The position numbers were made by a program, and so were the translations under genes. Source: Trichosporon coremiiforme (lineage: Eukaryota > Basidiomycota > Tremellomycetes > Trichosporonales > Trichosporonaceae). From it: a stretch of 64,000 nucleotides of DNA. Below the pieces are notes generated by a model. The model was given only the letters and a program-made list of their open reading frames with translations. It was not told the DNA's origin and made no database searches. Below are positions 38,801-50,522 of this stretch, piece after piece. The stretch is from positions 1,166,889 to 1,230,888 of the forward strand of contig BCJJ01000010.1 in the NCBI GenBank assembly GCA_039545355.1. Reading direction: 5' to 3'. Numbering within the stretch: position 1 is the stretch's first letter; each line of letters opens with the position of its first letter.

Positions 38801-41800
38801 GCTCCCCTGGGTCTCCTGGGTGTGGGTGCCTTCACTTCGGCTCTAATGCCACATGGCTTATGACCCGGACGCCCCCAGGCAGTCGAGTCAGGATGCTCGC
38901 CAACGTCGCTGTTGTCATTGGGGCAGTCAGAAAGGCGAGAGGGTCAAGAGGGAAGAAGAGAGGGAAGGACATGGGGACAAGTGGAGAAAGATGAAAGGGG
39001 TGGAGGCGGCCAAGAAGACCGGATCAGCTCGTCGCCCGCCCCCGCCCCTGTCTCGCCGTCTTGGCATCTCAAGCCCCTCGAAAGTTAAGCGGGCCCGCGG
39101 ACCAGTTCTGCTCCATTTCATCCAACACCCCGTCGTCCGCAGCTCGACGCCACCACAGCCCACAGTACCACTGGCAGATTATGTATTTGTGGCTTTGGCT
39201 TCTGGTCGCTATCCTCGCCAGAACATGTCCACTGTGCACAGCGCAGCAGTGGCGGAGGCATGCATAACGCAGCTTTTCACACAGTGGGCAAGCATTTCCG
39301 ACGGAATCAACTTGCAGGTCTCGATCAGAGCTTCCTACCTGCTCCGATTTGGGAGTGGCACCCTCCGTAGCAGCCGCCGGCCATATCCGCCCCAGCGATT
39401 GGTGTCAGGTGTCCGCTAAAATCCACCCTCGATCTCCTCGGGACCATCTGGATTAACCTGGGTAAACACGGCAAGAAGTACAAGCACGCAAAGCACGCAA
39501 GATGCGGCGGCTCCGGTCGCTTCTGTCGCTTGTGGAGTCACCGAAAGCGGAGAGAGCGGCTGGGACCGCTGTCTCGCTGGATCGCTGTCTCGATGGGGAA
39601 GGCATGCATGGTTGCGTTACCGGTGAAATGCACATCGAAACCCGAATGCCATCAGAAGGCACCAACGAGGCCAAAGCACACCACGGGATCCACAGGTCAG
39701 CTGGCGTGAGGATATGAGAGCATGGTGGAGTTGCCCGCTCCCAGCAGATTGATAAGCAGGTTCGTCTGCGAGCGTCAGCGAGCGTCTACGCACGGAGCGT
39801 CGACGGGCGCGGGATAGGCAGCATCAGGCAGAAGGAGGTAGCGTTAGCCGTCCCCGGGTCACGGCAGGTCAGGTCGCACTCCTGGGTTGCGCCGGGGTGC
39901 GCCTGGGGCGCCTGGGGCCGGCTCAGTCTTGTCTCCGCTCCCAGCTGTCATCAGAGATTACAGATATGCACGATATGACAGATTACAAATTACAGATTCG
40001 CGGCAGAAGCTTCGGTTCCATGCCTCGCTCGCTCCAGTTTAGTGCGCGTAGCCGTGGATCCTCTCCCGTGGATCGCGGCCACGATTGGTTCGGTGGGCCC
40101 GTGAATCTTGGTGCCGTTCGGTGCTGTTTTGGGACCGTCCTTGATTCACGGAACCGTGTCAATCGTGTTCGCCCCTGTCACTCTATCGCAGTCTCGGTTA
40201 GAGAGACGCTGTCGCGGCGCGCGTCGACGAATGCCGTTGACGATCGTTGCATGGAATTAATTTGCATTTCTCGTCTGGGTCACAGCCTTGACCTCCGGCG
40301 AACGCTTAGCGCAGATTGGCATGCTGACCCGAAGAGAAGGACTCGAATCGGTGTTCAGCGGCTCGAACTCCATCAACCCCCGCTCGCCCATTCAGGGGAG
40401 GGGGGGATCGAAAGGACCTGCATTGTTCCGCGCCTGACTGAGGAGTGGGAACAGGCGGGGTTCTTGTTCGCCTGCGGCTCCCGGACATCTGCGAGATTAC
40501 CTACGCCCGCCTTCTTCTTTCGGCGCCTCGCTCGATTGAGAACGGGTTCGGGCGAGCATGAGCTCGTATCGCTGATCAGACGGGTTGGGGGAGCCGAGAT
40601 ACGCTCAGCGCAAAGGGCACGAGGAAGGCGCACCCGTCGCATCCGGCCACGGCTGGCTGGCTGGCGGCAGAGGCGAGGCATGTGGCACGACATGGCGGTA
40701 CGGCGCACGGTCGCCAATGTCACGGTGGGAACGGCGGCTGCATCAACAGCCAGTGAAGCCCCAGACACCCAGATCTGGGGCACCCTCGCGCCCCGCCTCC
40801 GTTATCCCAGCGGGCCCGGCAGCTGACCGCATTGATCTCTCGATGCGCCGTCCGGCGTGCCCCCCCCGGCGCTCCCGTGGTGGGAGTGTGGAGTAAGATG
40901 GAGCGCAAGGTGGGGAGGGGAGGTCTGAGCGCCGCTTCCCGTCGACACGAGATCAGAAGCGAACGTCAGTGCGTCAGTGCATCTGTGCGTCAGTGCTCGC
41001 GGCGAGCGCGGCACGCATACACCGAAACACCTCCCCACACGTGCTGACCCGGCCACCCCTTGGCTTCCCATGTGCACTCCTGAGCTGGCGTCTGCTGGCG
41101 CCTGAAAAGCGGTTGTCCTCCATGGTTTATGTGCATCTGTGCGGGTCGTTGTTCGATGGCAGGGAGCAGGCAAGTAGGGTAGTGTGGGGGAAGGCTTGCG
41201 CTTGGACGTGGGCGCATCTACGGCACCTGGGGGGGGAGGGGGGGGAGGCAAGGGGAATGAAGGTGTCTGAATATACCTGCCCCGGCATTTCCGTCTGCGT
41301 GCAGGTGCCTCATGCACGCAGCTGACGCAGAACAGCTGACGTAGTACGAGAGCAGCTGACGTTTTGCTGCGCTGGAACGCTTGGAACATCGTCAGCGTCA
41401 GCATCAGCTTCGGGGCATGCATGCGAGGCATGTCACATCGCACATCTCGTGTTGCTCGGCTGCGCTCGCGCGCTCGCTTCTGCCAATCCTGTCTTGGCTC
41501 GTGAGACTCATTGGCGGCGAGGGCGGCGACAGGCCATGGTCCAGGCCAGATCTCCGAGTCACAAAGTTGTTGAGCCACAGAACCCTCAGTAGCGCGGATC
41601 GCGCAAATCCGCGAATCCATGAGCAACATACGGCTGAACCATGGGACATCACGGGCAGGGGGCAACCTTGGAGCTAGAGAAGTCTAGCAGGATCCACTGG
41701 AACCAGCTGTACTGCGCAGCAGCCGCGCTGGCGACCCACCAACCAACAGCATGCTCGCTCGCTCGCCCATCGTTCGCGTCGCTACCGTCCATGAGCTTGT

Positions 41801-44800
41801 ATTGCTTGGCATTTAGCGTCGTCGGTCAGAACCAACAGCGAAAGAGCCGACTACTGGGCCGTCCTCATGACCGGCTCATTTCCATGCGCCAGCGCGCCAA
41901 CTCGTTGGCTGCTAATCAACGTTGGTCCAGCCGGCCCAGCTGGCCCCGCTCACGCTAAGGACTAGCGCCTGGGGGCGTGGACGCGGATGATGCGACAACA
42001 CGTGATGGGCACAAGACCAGAGCGCCCAGCGGACGCGGGACGCGAGGCACGGAAGGGACGCGCCGTGCCTGGCCCCTGACACCTGGGGAACATGACTTAC
42101 GGCTTGGTCCCGTGGCCACGGTGGGCCCAGACCCAGATATGGAATACGGTTTGCAGTCATGTCTCGTTGGGCTCGTTGGGTTAGCTCAAGGCAGATCCCA
42201 AATCCTGAGAATGGATCCGCTGATGGATCCGCTGACACGCACCAAGCTCAGCACCCGACGCACGTAGGTAGCGTAGGTACGGACAGTCGCCGTGCCTCGC
42301 CTGCCTCATGCCAAATGCGACGTCACGCCAGCTGCGCACGTTGAGTGGGCCATAGAGTCCGACCACGTACCCAGCCAACGAGCCGACCTCAGCTGATAAC
42401 AGATGCGGTCACACGGTCATGCATGTCTTGGTCGTGCCGCTGCGCATGCCTTCGATGCAGACTTCTCATGCCGGGATAACGGAATGGGGACTGGTCCGGA
42501 GGCAGGGACGGCGTGTTGGTCATTTTTCTGCACAGTGTGGTAGCCGCGCATAACCGATGGATGGTGGACAAATCCGTGCACGGTCGGATGTCGGATCCGT
42601 GTTGACAAAGTTGACAGCGTTCACAACGTAGGTACGGTATTCGGGCACAGAGAATCAGCTGAGACTTGCATGTGACGGGATTTCTCCGCCGACGGCGACC
42701 GCAAGCTTAGGCAGCCTTGGGTCTCGTGCCGTCTGATGGGCAGGGGGGCGTTCCTGGTGCGAATGGGGGTGCCTCTGTCTCCTCAGCCCAGGTGCAACTG
42801 GGGCCATCCGATAGGCACGGCTGTGAGAGCTCAAGAGAGGCGGAAAGTGCCCGTGATTGCAAAAATGGCCGCTGGTGTCCCGTGTTCGGTGCCCCAGAGG
42901 TGTGTCTAACGCGTCAGGGAAGGCACAATGAACCGGTGAGCAAGTCGACCACAGGACAGACCGGCTTTATGCAGGCCATGCAGGGGTTGCAAGACCGGCG
43001 AAGGGGCTCGATATGTAAACTCGCTCCCTGCTTCCTGCAATGGCGGTTACGGTTAGAGACACAACGCCCCCTATTGCCCCAATCCGAGCACGGCTAGAGC
43101 GCGGTTCGAGGTCGGCTGAGAGACCCATGTGAGCGAGCTTGAGCGGCCCAGTTGCGCGATCGTCCTAGTCGCCCCCGCCCCCTTCATTATCTTTGACTCC
43201 CTGTCCATGGCTTCTGGGTCCCGTCCTCATTGGCAGAGCCCGTTTGCATGTGGCGCCAGTCACCCATGTCGGCTATGCTTAGCAGTGCAGTAGCGTCCAT
43301 TGCGTGTGTTTGGGCTGGTCAGCTTTTGCCGTGGTGATGCCTCCTCGTCGATTCGTTGGTTCGGTTAATTCTTCCATCCACTCTGCGAGGCTGAGGCCCG
43401 TAGGAGGGGAGGGCAAAGGGGCAAAAGGGAAGTAATGCCGGCCGAGCGTAATCTGTGGGATCTACAGTCCGCTCACTCTCCTCTGATGCTTGAGCGCATA
43501 CCGGGGGTCCTGGGGCGGCTGCTGAAATGCCGCTGGGGCAGGCAGACACAGTCGCAATCGCACCCACCTGGGGAACGGAACGAAGGAGAGGGTACGAGAT
43601 TTGATTTGACACACAGACCATCTCTGCGTCTCTGCACGGCTACAGCAACAGCCTAGCGGCTCCTCTCCTCCGATCCCTTTGTCCTCTCGGGCCATTCGCG
43701 GCCAATCTATCTCTGTCCCGGTTGCCCCTTGGCGGCCACTACCCTAGTCACCAGGATAGGACTCTGTGCGGCGGCTCGTAGAAGATACCGAGCGTCCAGG
43801 CAAGCGGGCGAGATGGTGATCTCGTCAGCAAGCACCACCGCAGGGACACGGACAATGGCACGTCCGCTCGTAGGTCAGCACGCCTCAGCCCTCGTGCCCA
43901 CAAAGATGTGCTGGGTCTCACTCAGCGTGCATTCAGGCTCAGGCTCCGGCCCCCGCGAGTCATGAGCCATGGGCACGGCAGCCACATTCTGGCTGGGCGC
44001 CTGGACTCTCACTTTCGCAGCATTAACTAGTCCCATTCCTCCTGCTGCCTCGGGCTGTATTGGTTGGCTGGCCATGGCTTGGGACAAAATGATCCGGTGG
44101 GCGGCTGCGGCATCCCAGCTGCCCGAAATCTCATGTCTTGCCTCCCTCCATGCCCTCCACCGCACCCACCGGACCAATGCAAGCGCGTTGCCTGCGTCAC
44201 GAGCGCGGCGGCTTTGCCCGCTTCTGTGCGGCAGGCGTAGACCCACCCCCAGCTTTACCCCCTGTTGGTCGACCACTGCGGGCCTCGCAGAAGGCGCAAC
44301 GCCCCTCTTGATTCAAGCACGACAGGCTGCATGCCAAGCATTGTGACACGGGCAACAGGGCATAGGGGCATAACCAGGCTGAACTGGGGCGCACGCGTAC
44401 GACGACAACGCACCAACCGAACGGCGAGCCGGCCAACCGGATCTGGGGGTCAACATCAGATGCACAGGATGCAAATCTCGAGGGGGGATTGCGAGTCGTC
44501 GATTCGAGAGCACAACAGGGGAATAGGGGAAGTAGATCGCAAGACCCCGCCAGCCTGAGCAGCGGCGGCACGTAAAGTTGCAGCTCGGGCAGCAAGCGGA
44601 TCGGAGCAGTCCGAGATCGATGCATACCCACCCGTAGATTGGAGCCGTGGTTCTCACCGCCTCGAGGCTCCCAACCACAGCCCGCAGAGAGGATCTGCAT
44701 CTGCACTGCCCAGGCCTCTGTCGCGTATCGTAAACAAACGCACCGATGCACGACTGCATCGCCTCGTCTGTCATGCCTTGGTGTCTCACGAGTTTGCCAC

Positions 44801-46496
44801 CATGACACCAGCGAGGCGCGTCAGCGTCGCCTGAATGAATAGATCGACTTCGCGCTACTGTCACGCCTGCAGGCTCGATGTCTGACGTCTGGCGTCTACT
44901 CTCGCCGAGAAGGCGTACTGCGTGCTGACGTTGCTGCGTTGCCGGCGTCACAGCAGTGATGCAAGACCTGAGCGAAGCGACGAGGGACCCGCCCGGGTTT
45001 GCCGACTGACTGATCTGTAGCGTTGTGATGCGGGTTCTTGGCTGAATCAGAGACGTTGCGCTACTCTGTCAAGCCGGGCCATCATTGGGTTGATAGACAG
45101 TCAGCTGAGCACGCTGAGTGACACTTCCCCCGGTCGCCGTGTTCAGCTGAACAGTCGCGCAGACCCGAATCGCCAAATCGGGCAGCGGGGGAGCATAGTC
45201 GGGATCAACCATGCAGGGTCACCCGTCTGGCCACTGGCTCCTCCTGGCCCTCCTGACCGCTCCTGGAGCTCCTGACCGTCCTGACCGTCCTGAAGCCCTG
45301 CTGACCCTGCTAGCCCTACTAGCCCTGTTGGGCCCTGCTGCCCTTTGACGCGCCCTAGGCCCTGGTCTGGGTGTCGGCGTCTCCGGATTCCCTGCCCTAC
45401 GGCCTACGGCCATCCTCTGCCCCGGTGGCCAAGCCTGCGAGCCTGCGGTCTGGTGCTGGGCGAGCTGGGCCCGCGTCTGCGTCTGCTTGCAATACCGTGG
45501 CCGTGGCCCCAGGCCGCGGTCGCGCTGCCCCGCCTGCACGCTGCCCCTGCAGGCCTGCCTAGACCCTGTGTCCTGCTGCCCCCGCTGCCCCACAGAATAT
45601 AGGCACGGGTCACATTCTCTTTCTTTCGTCTTGGCCCCGCCCTTTAGCTTCCTGCCCGGTTTCCATCCACCCTTCCCTGCCCTGCGTCGCCCGTGTGCCG
45701 TCGTGCGCCCAGCCGACCCAGCCTAGCCTCCGGTGGCCAAGTCCCAGGTCTAAAATCACAACCGCTCGGTGGGTGGGCGCAAGTCTCGCCAGCTCGCCAG
45801 AGACAAGACGTTGCTCGCGCACGCTCTGTGTCTGCGACACCTGCGATCCTCCCAAGAGCTGCATCTCCTCTCAAGCTCTCGCATCCTGCCTGCGTCTGCC
45901 CGTCTTGCCCCTCCCCCGATCCCCCCTCCCCTGCCTGTCTCTCAGCTGAGCCCCCCTTGGCTTCCCCTTCTCTCCATACCGCCGGTATTGAAATAGCTCG
46001 TATCCCGGAACACACCAACACTCTAGACCTATAAGTCCAGGCCTGCACCCTTTACCCACCCATCCTCGTCCCCCGACCACTAGACTACTTAACTCGTCGG
46101 CACCACTCTACTTCAGTGCCGCACCACCGGTACCACCTGTCAGCAACCGAGAAACCGAGCAGCAGACCACGCCAAGCCACCTGCTCGACGCCCAGCAGCC
46201 CGCCCTCCTCACCCACACACCGCTGTAGCCTACCCGCCCCTTTGGCTTCCCTCCCCCACTCTAGCTCGACCTCTCACCTCTCGTCCCAGTCAGCCGAGCT
46301 TATCCCGCCGACTACTCAAACCATCTACTCGAGCCTCACCACCCCCTCTCGATCTTCTCTTTGATCTACTCTCATCTGTCTCTGACTTGTATCCGTCTGT
46401 ACTCTCACACGCCAGAGCCCACCTCAAACCACCACTAATCATCGACGGAACCCCCGCCGAGAGCCAGACGCCGTCTCGCCTCCGTCCACACCTGTA
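35835..46496. other. 10.7 kb gene-free region upstream of the bHLH gene
   Basis: The largest space in the window. I find no conserved protein, tRNA or transposon on either strand. Open frames reach 309 codons (39897-40826) and 287 codons on the minus strand (40802-41665), but their sequences are Arg/Ser/Pro-rich frame noise with no recognisable domain. Contents include a decamer array (37001-37098), a twice-repeated CCAGCACTCGTGT near 36080, G-runs near 41229-41246, and three AGCTGACG words at 41320-41371. From about 45900 to 46496 the plus strand is strongly pyrimidine-rich, as expected for the promoter and long leader of the bHLH gene. Confidence 0.5.
37001..37098. repeat. CCTGCTGTCC decamer tandem array
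   Basis: Nine exact 10-bp units followed by a tenth that diverges in the last two bases. It lies in gene-free DNA about 1.2 kb past the ABCC gene. The units are immediately adjacent with no spacers, so this is a minisatellite. Confidence 0.97.
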
Positions 46497-47978
46497 ATGA
46501 CCTTGTCGCCAACACACTCGACCTCGCCCCGATCCGAGCACGCGATGTCCACCTCGATCCCGATCCCGAGTGTGCACTACTCCGGTGGCGGCCCCACGTC
46601 GCCTCGTTCGCGCCCTCTGCCGTCCCCCGGCAGTTCGTCCCGCTCACCGTCCCAGTCGTCTCTGTCCTCGTACCGAGCCCAGGTGGCGCCGTACCCTCGC
46701 CGGCCGTCGCAAGATGAGCGCGGCGAACAAGGGCGTGAGCGCTTCCTCCCGCCCCCCAACAGCGGTACGCCGCTGCACGTCCTCCACGAGCGGGAGCGCG
46801 AGCGTGAACTCCGCGAGAGGGAGCTGCGCGAGCGTGAGATGCGGGAGAGGGAGCTCATGAGGGAGCGCGAGCGCGACCCCCGTGACCCCCGTGACCCCCG
46901 CGAGCGGGACCCTCGTGACGCCCACTCAAGGGACGGCCGCGACCACTTGCGCGACCTGGACGAGCGCGAGCTTCTCCTGCGGGAGCGCGAGTTCCGTGAG
47001 CGTGAGCTGCTCCGTGAGCGCGAGCTCCTCCGTGAGCGGGAACTCCTCCGCGAGCGCGAACTCCGCGAACTTAGGGAGTACCGCCAGCAGCAGCAGCAGC
47101 AGCAGGCCGCGGGTCGCCCCGCCCTCCCCCGTGCCCAGAGCGATCGGTACAGTGACCGCTACTCGCTCCCGAGCTTTGCCAGCATCGCGACGTCGCCGAC
47201 CTCGGCGATGAACCCCTCCATGGGCCCGCCGGCGCACCCGTCCCCGCCCGGGGGAAGCCCCAAGGGCCTCCGCCCTTCTTACAGCTACGAGGCTTCCTCG
47301 CCGCGCAACGCCCCCGCCCCTCTCGAGCGCGAGCGGGGATGCTACCGCTCCTCGCCCCCGCAGGCTGCCGAGGTCTCCCCGCCCCTGCGGAGCATCAACT
47401 CCCTCTACGCGCACGAGTACGCCCAGCCGGGTGCGTCGATGGGTGGCCGGGCACGCTCCCACTCGGCCTCGCACCGCGACTGGGACCAGCAGCAGTACTA
47501 CTCTCCCCCCGTTGCTGCGGCGCCTCAGCCCGGCCCAGGTGGTGGCGCCAAGAGCCGCCGCCTGGCGCACCTCATGAGCGAGCAGAAGCGGCGCGAGAGC
47601 ATCAACACGGGCTTCAAGAGCCTGCGTAACGCGCTCCCCTCAGCGATTCCCACCGACTCCAAGGCCATCATCCTCCGCAAAGCAGTCTTGCACATCAACT
47701 ACCTCCAGGACGAGCTCAAGAAGCTCTCGGCCGCCAACGGCGCCCCGACCCCGATCCTGACAAGGGGCACGAGTGGCAACTCGGCAGCCGAGGTCGACGA
47801 GATCATGGAGCAGGACCCGGAGGAGGAGCAGGATGAGATCGAGGAGCAGGACGACGACGTCGCTGCCGTCACACCAAAGGTGTCAAACCTCCACGTCAAG
47901 GCGGGCGCCGGCGGAAAGTGGGAGGTCGAGACGATCGAGAACATCGATATCGACCGCAAGCCCAACATTGTCGTCTAA
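46497..47978 (+). CDS. bHLH transcription factor with Arg/Glu-repeat and polyQ regions
   Basis: A single-exon, 493-residue nuclear DNA-binding protein. The N-terminus (1-90) is Ser/Pro-rich. Residues about 97-200 are almost pure ERERELRE-type repeats broken by RDPRDPRDP, likely a long charged helix, followed by a run of seven Gln. A bHLH domain sits at about 352-412: basic region RRLAHLMSEQKRRESIN with the H5-E9-R13 arrangement that reads CACGTG E-boxes, helix 1 FKSLRNALP, loop SAIPTDSK, helix 2 AIILRKAVLHINYLQDELKK. A strongly acidic segment (DEIMEQDPEEEQDEIEEQDD) follows and could activate. Helix 2 may run into a short zipper. Target genes are unknown. Its 10.7 kb upstream gap and long leader suggest complex control. 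The start is the first ATG of the frame; a second at residue 17 is possible. Confidence 0.9.
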   Translation: MTLSPTHSTSPRSEHAMSTSIPIPSVHYSGGGPTSPRSRPLPSPGSSSRSPSQSSLSSYRAQVAPYPRRPSQDERGEQGRERFLPPPNSGTPLHVLHERERERELRERELREREMRERELMRERERDPRDPRDPRERDPRDAHSRDGRDHLRDLDERELLLREREFRERELLRERELLRERELLRERELRELREYRQQQQQQQAAGRPALPRAQSDRYSDRYSLPSFASIATSPTSAMNPSMGPPAHPSPPGGSPKGLRPSYSYEASSPRNAPAPLERERGCYRSSPPQAAEVSPPLRSINSLYAHEYAQPGASMGGRARSHSASHRDWDQQQYYSPPVAAAPQPGPGGGAKSRRLAHLMSEQKRRESINTGFKSLRNALPSAIPTDSKAIILRKAVLHINYLQDELKKLSAANGAPTPILTRGTSGNSAAEVDEIMEQDPEEEQDEIEEQDDDVAAVTPKVSNLHVKAGAGGKWEVETIENIDIDRKPNIVV

Positions 47979-49174
47979 GCGAGCGTCGAGCGACCGAGCG
48001 AGGCGAGGTGGCGAGGTTGCGAGTCTCGTAGCCTCGTCCTTCCAACATCGCCCTCGCGCCGGAATAGACGCAGGAGACACCTGCAGAGTCTAAAAAAGTG
48101 TTCCTGGTTCTTTCAGAAAAATCAACAGCGCCGCTTTCGGTCTTCGCCACTTCCACCACCAAACACAAGGGTTTTATTTCATCGTTCTATGGGTTTCACT
48201 GTCCGCTGTCCACCCTCAGCCATCGGGTGTTGACGTGCTCCGTTTTCTTTTCGTATTCCGAGTTTCTGGGTTTCTGATCGTTTCGTCTCGTCTTACAAGG
48301 GTTGTCGTTATCGTTTGAGGGTTTTGAGGGGTTTGCGGGGTTTGCGGGTTTCAAGGATAGGTTATAAGATAGGACAGGTAGGAAAGGAAGACAGGAGTGA
48401 AGAGGAACAGGACTTGCAAGTAGCTTTATACAGTCGTTGTCTACCATCACGGAATGGAGGAAGATGTTGTACTTTATACCCCATGGATGATTCATGCAAA
48501 GCTGAGTACACGAGCACTCGAGGCTCCGACTGCACATCGCACTCGATCTTCATACGAGTGAACCACCCGCGGTTGTTCACTAAGCTACGAGCGGGCAAGG
48601 ACGAGCTGCACGAGCACATCGGAACAGAGTTGCAAGAACGTGCGCGGCCGGAGAGACATGCACACACGCTCAAGGACGTGGGATACGGCCACCCTTGGGC
48701 ACGACATCCACATGCTCACTGAACCCCATAACCACATGATGCGGGGGCTTGTCCGGCGCGCCTCTGAGGGCCACATGATGCACATGTCAGACTAGCGCGC
48801 ACATGATGCACTGACGCACACTTCTTGCACATGCTGCACATGCTGCACATGGCCACGACTGCATCGGCGCGCGGGGCGACCGCGACGCCCAGTCTCAGAT
48901 CTCGGTGCCGCACGCTGGGGGCTGGGAGCTGGGCGGCCGAGATAAGATAGTGCGCCAACAACACGCGACCCTCGCCCTCCACCGCGACTGCGCTGTACAG
49001 TCGACTTATGAATGCATGACATCATATAGCGTTAGGGTACTTGCGTATGTTGATTAAATTCACAGTAACTTGGGTCGGAACCGCTGGCGATTCTATGCTT
49101 ACGCCCGGGGGGGGGAGACTTTGATTCTTCAGCTGGTACTTGGGTACAGGTCTTCACAAGGCTGACGACGGAGA
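47979..49174. other. intergenic between convergent bHLH and DPP1 genes
   Basis: 1.2 kb containing both 3' ends. Several CATGATGCAC/CACATGATGC words recur around 48730-48850, with CACATGCTGCACATGCTGCACATGG near 48828-48852; no gene is seen. A run of G at 49107-49116 lies close to the DPP1 3' end. Confidence 0.5.
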
Positions 49175-50522
49175 CTAGGAGTGGTTCTGCCACCCGGCCA
49201 TGTCCTCGCTCTGACGAGGCACGCCGTCGTCGTTCAACAGGCGCACACCGTTCGAGAGGTCCGTGCCGTACTCCTCGTCGTTGTCGTCCTCGCTCGAGCT
49301 GGGCAGGAGCGGAAGGTGGCACACGGGGTGGGCGAGCTGGGCTGTTTGTCAATTTGGGGATCACTGGCCACAACTCACGATAGTACGCGCGGTAGGTGAT
49401 GAAGGCCACGAGGTATCCCAGGAGCGAACCGACAAGAACGTCCTGCCAGTGGTCTGATGTCAGTTGTGCGAATGCGGCGGCATAACTCACGGCGGTTGTC
49501 TTCAGTGCGGCTGATGGCCACCATGATGGCGCCAAGAAGGGGCGAGAGGGCGACCCACGCGCGGTTGCGGTGGCCGTGCGGGTGCCAGATGTGCATCTTG
49601 CCCGCAAGGTAGAAGGAGAGGAAGCCGAGGCCGGCGAACGAGAGCGAGCTGTGGCCGCTGGGGAAGGACTGTTGTGAGCTAGCTGCGGCGCAGCACGCGA
49701 CCACGACCTACCTTGAAGCCATCGTTGAGCCTGTGCCAGTCCGTCTGCGTGCAGATCGTGAAGTTGGAGAGACCGTACACGGGGCGGTCATGCGCGCCGG
49801 GCTTGGGCTGGCAGCGGTCAATCAGGTCAGGACGGGGACGACCGACGGCCATCTTGATGATGTTCGTGACGACACCGGCCATGAGCCACGAGATGGTGCA
49901 GCCCACGAGCGAGTTGTGGATGTCCCACGCATTGCGGGCGACAATGAGCGAGAGAATAAGAAGAGCGCCCAAAGGAACGAAGAGGGAGATGACGATAAGA
50001 GAGCTGCCTGTTAGTTGCAATGGAGGCCGCAGCAACTTACTTCAGTGGAACACGCTCATGCTCCGCAAAGGTGTGCTGGATGGAGATGTCCGTGAGCGAG
50101 AATTCGCGCTTGTAGCCGGGCGCGCGCGAGATAGCTAACAAGAGCACCCTGTTGCGTTAGTTGCGTGACCTTCCCCCTCGTGAAGCCTTCCTCCAAAGCG
50201 CAGTCAGTCGTTGTTGCCACCGGTGTAAACAGTTGATCGGTAACAGCGACCGGGGCAACGTAGGCAGCTGTTCGCACTCGACTATTTGCAGCACTGATAG
50301 GGACCGTTAAGGCCAAGAGCCTCCTTTGACTCACCATAGAAGGCCAATAAGAGCCCAGTCGGACCAGTACGACTTGATAAGGCGACGGAAGGTGAACGGA
50401 CGCTTGTCGCGATGACCGCTGGAGACACGACAGTCGGCCTCGTAGGCTGTAACAGGCAGGGTAGGGTCGCCTTGGGGAGCGGCAGGGAAGCAAGCTCCCA
50501 CCGTGTTATTCCAGAGAGACAT
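49175..50522 (-). CDS. DPP1: PAP2-family lipid phosphatase (diacylglycerol pyrophosphate phosphatase type)
   Basis: Integral membrane phosphatase acting on phosphatidate, lyso-phosphatidate or diacylglycerol pyrophosphate. Minus-strand exons 50522-50335, 50148-50041, 50003-49712, 49668-49491, 49453-49379 and 49341-49175 give 335 residues. All three catalytic motifs are present: [10 protein letters not shown] (C1), SFPSGHSS with the proton-donor His (C2), and [16 protein letters not shown] with the nucleophilic His (C3). Family features [20 protein letters not shown] and several membrane segments ([20 protein letters not shown] among others) are clear. The C-terminus is acidic and hydrophilic ([18 protein letters not shown]), likely cytosolic. 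Exon 3 uses a CAG four bases past a nearer one to keep frame. DPP1 versus LPP1 cannot be settled from sequence. Confidence 0.92.

Noticed and set aside
39897..40826. 309-codon plus frame in the 10.7 kb gap
   Set aside because: Arg/Ser-rich random composition, no motif, no splice context; expected by chance at this GC.
40802..41665. 287-codon minus frame in the same gap
   Set aside because: Pro/His/Ser-rich, overlaps the other chance frame, no recognisable domain.
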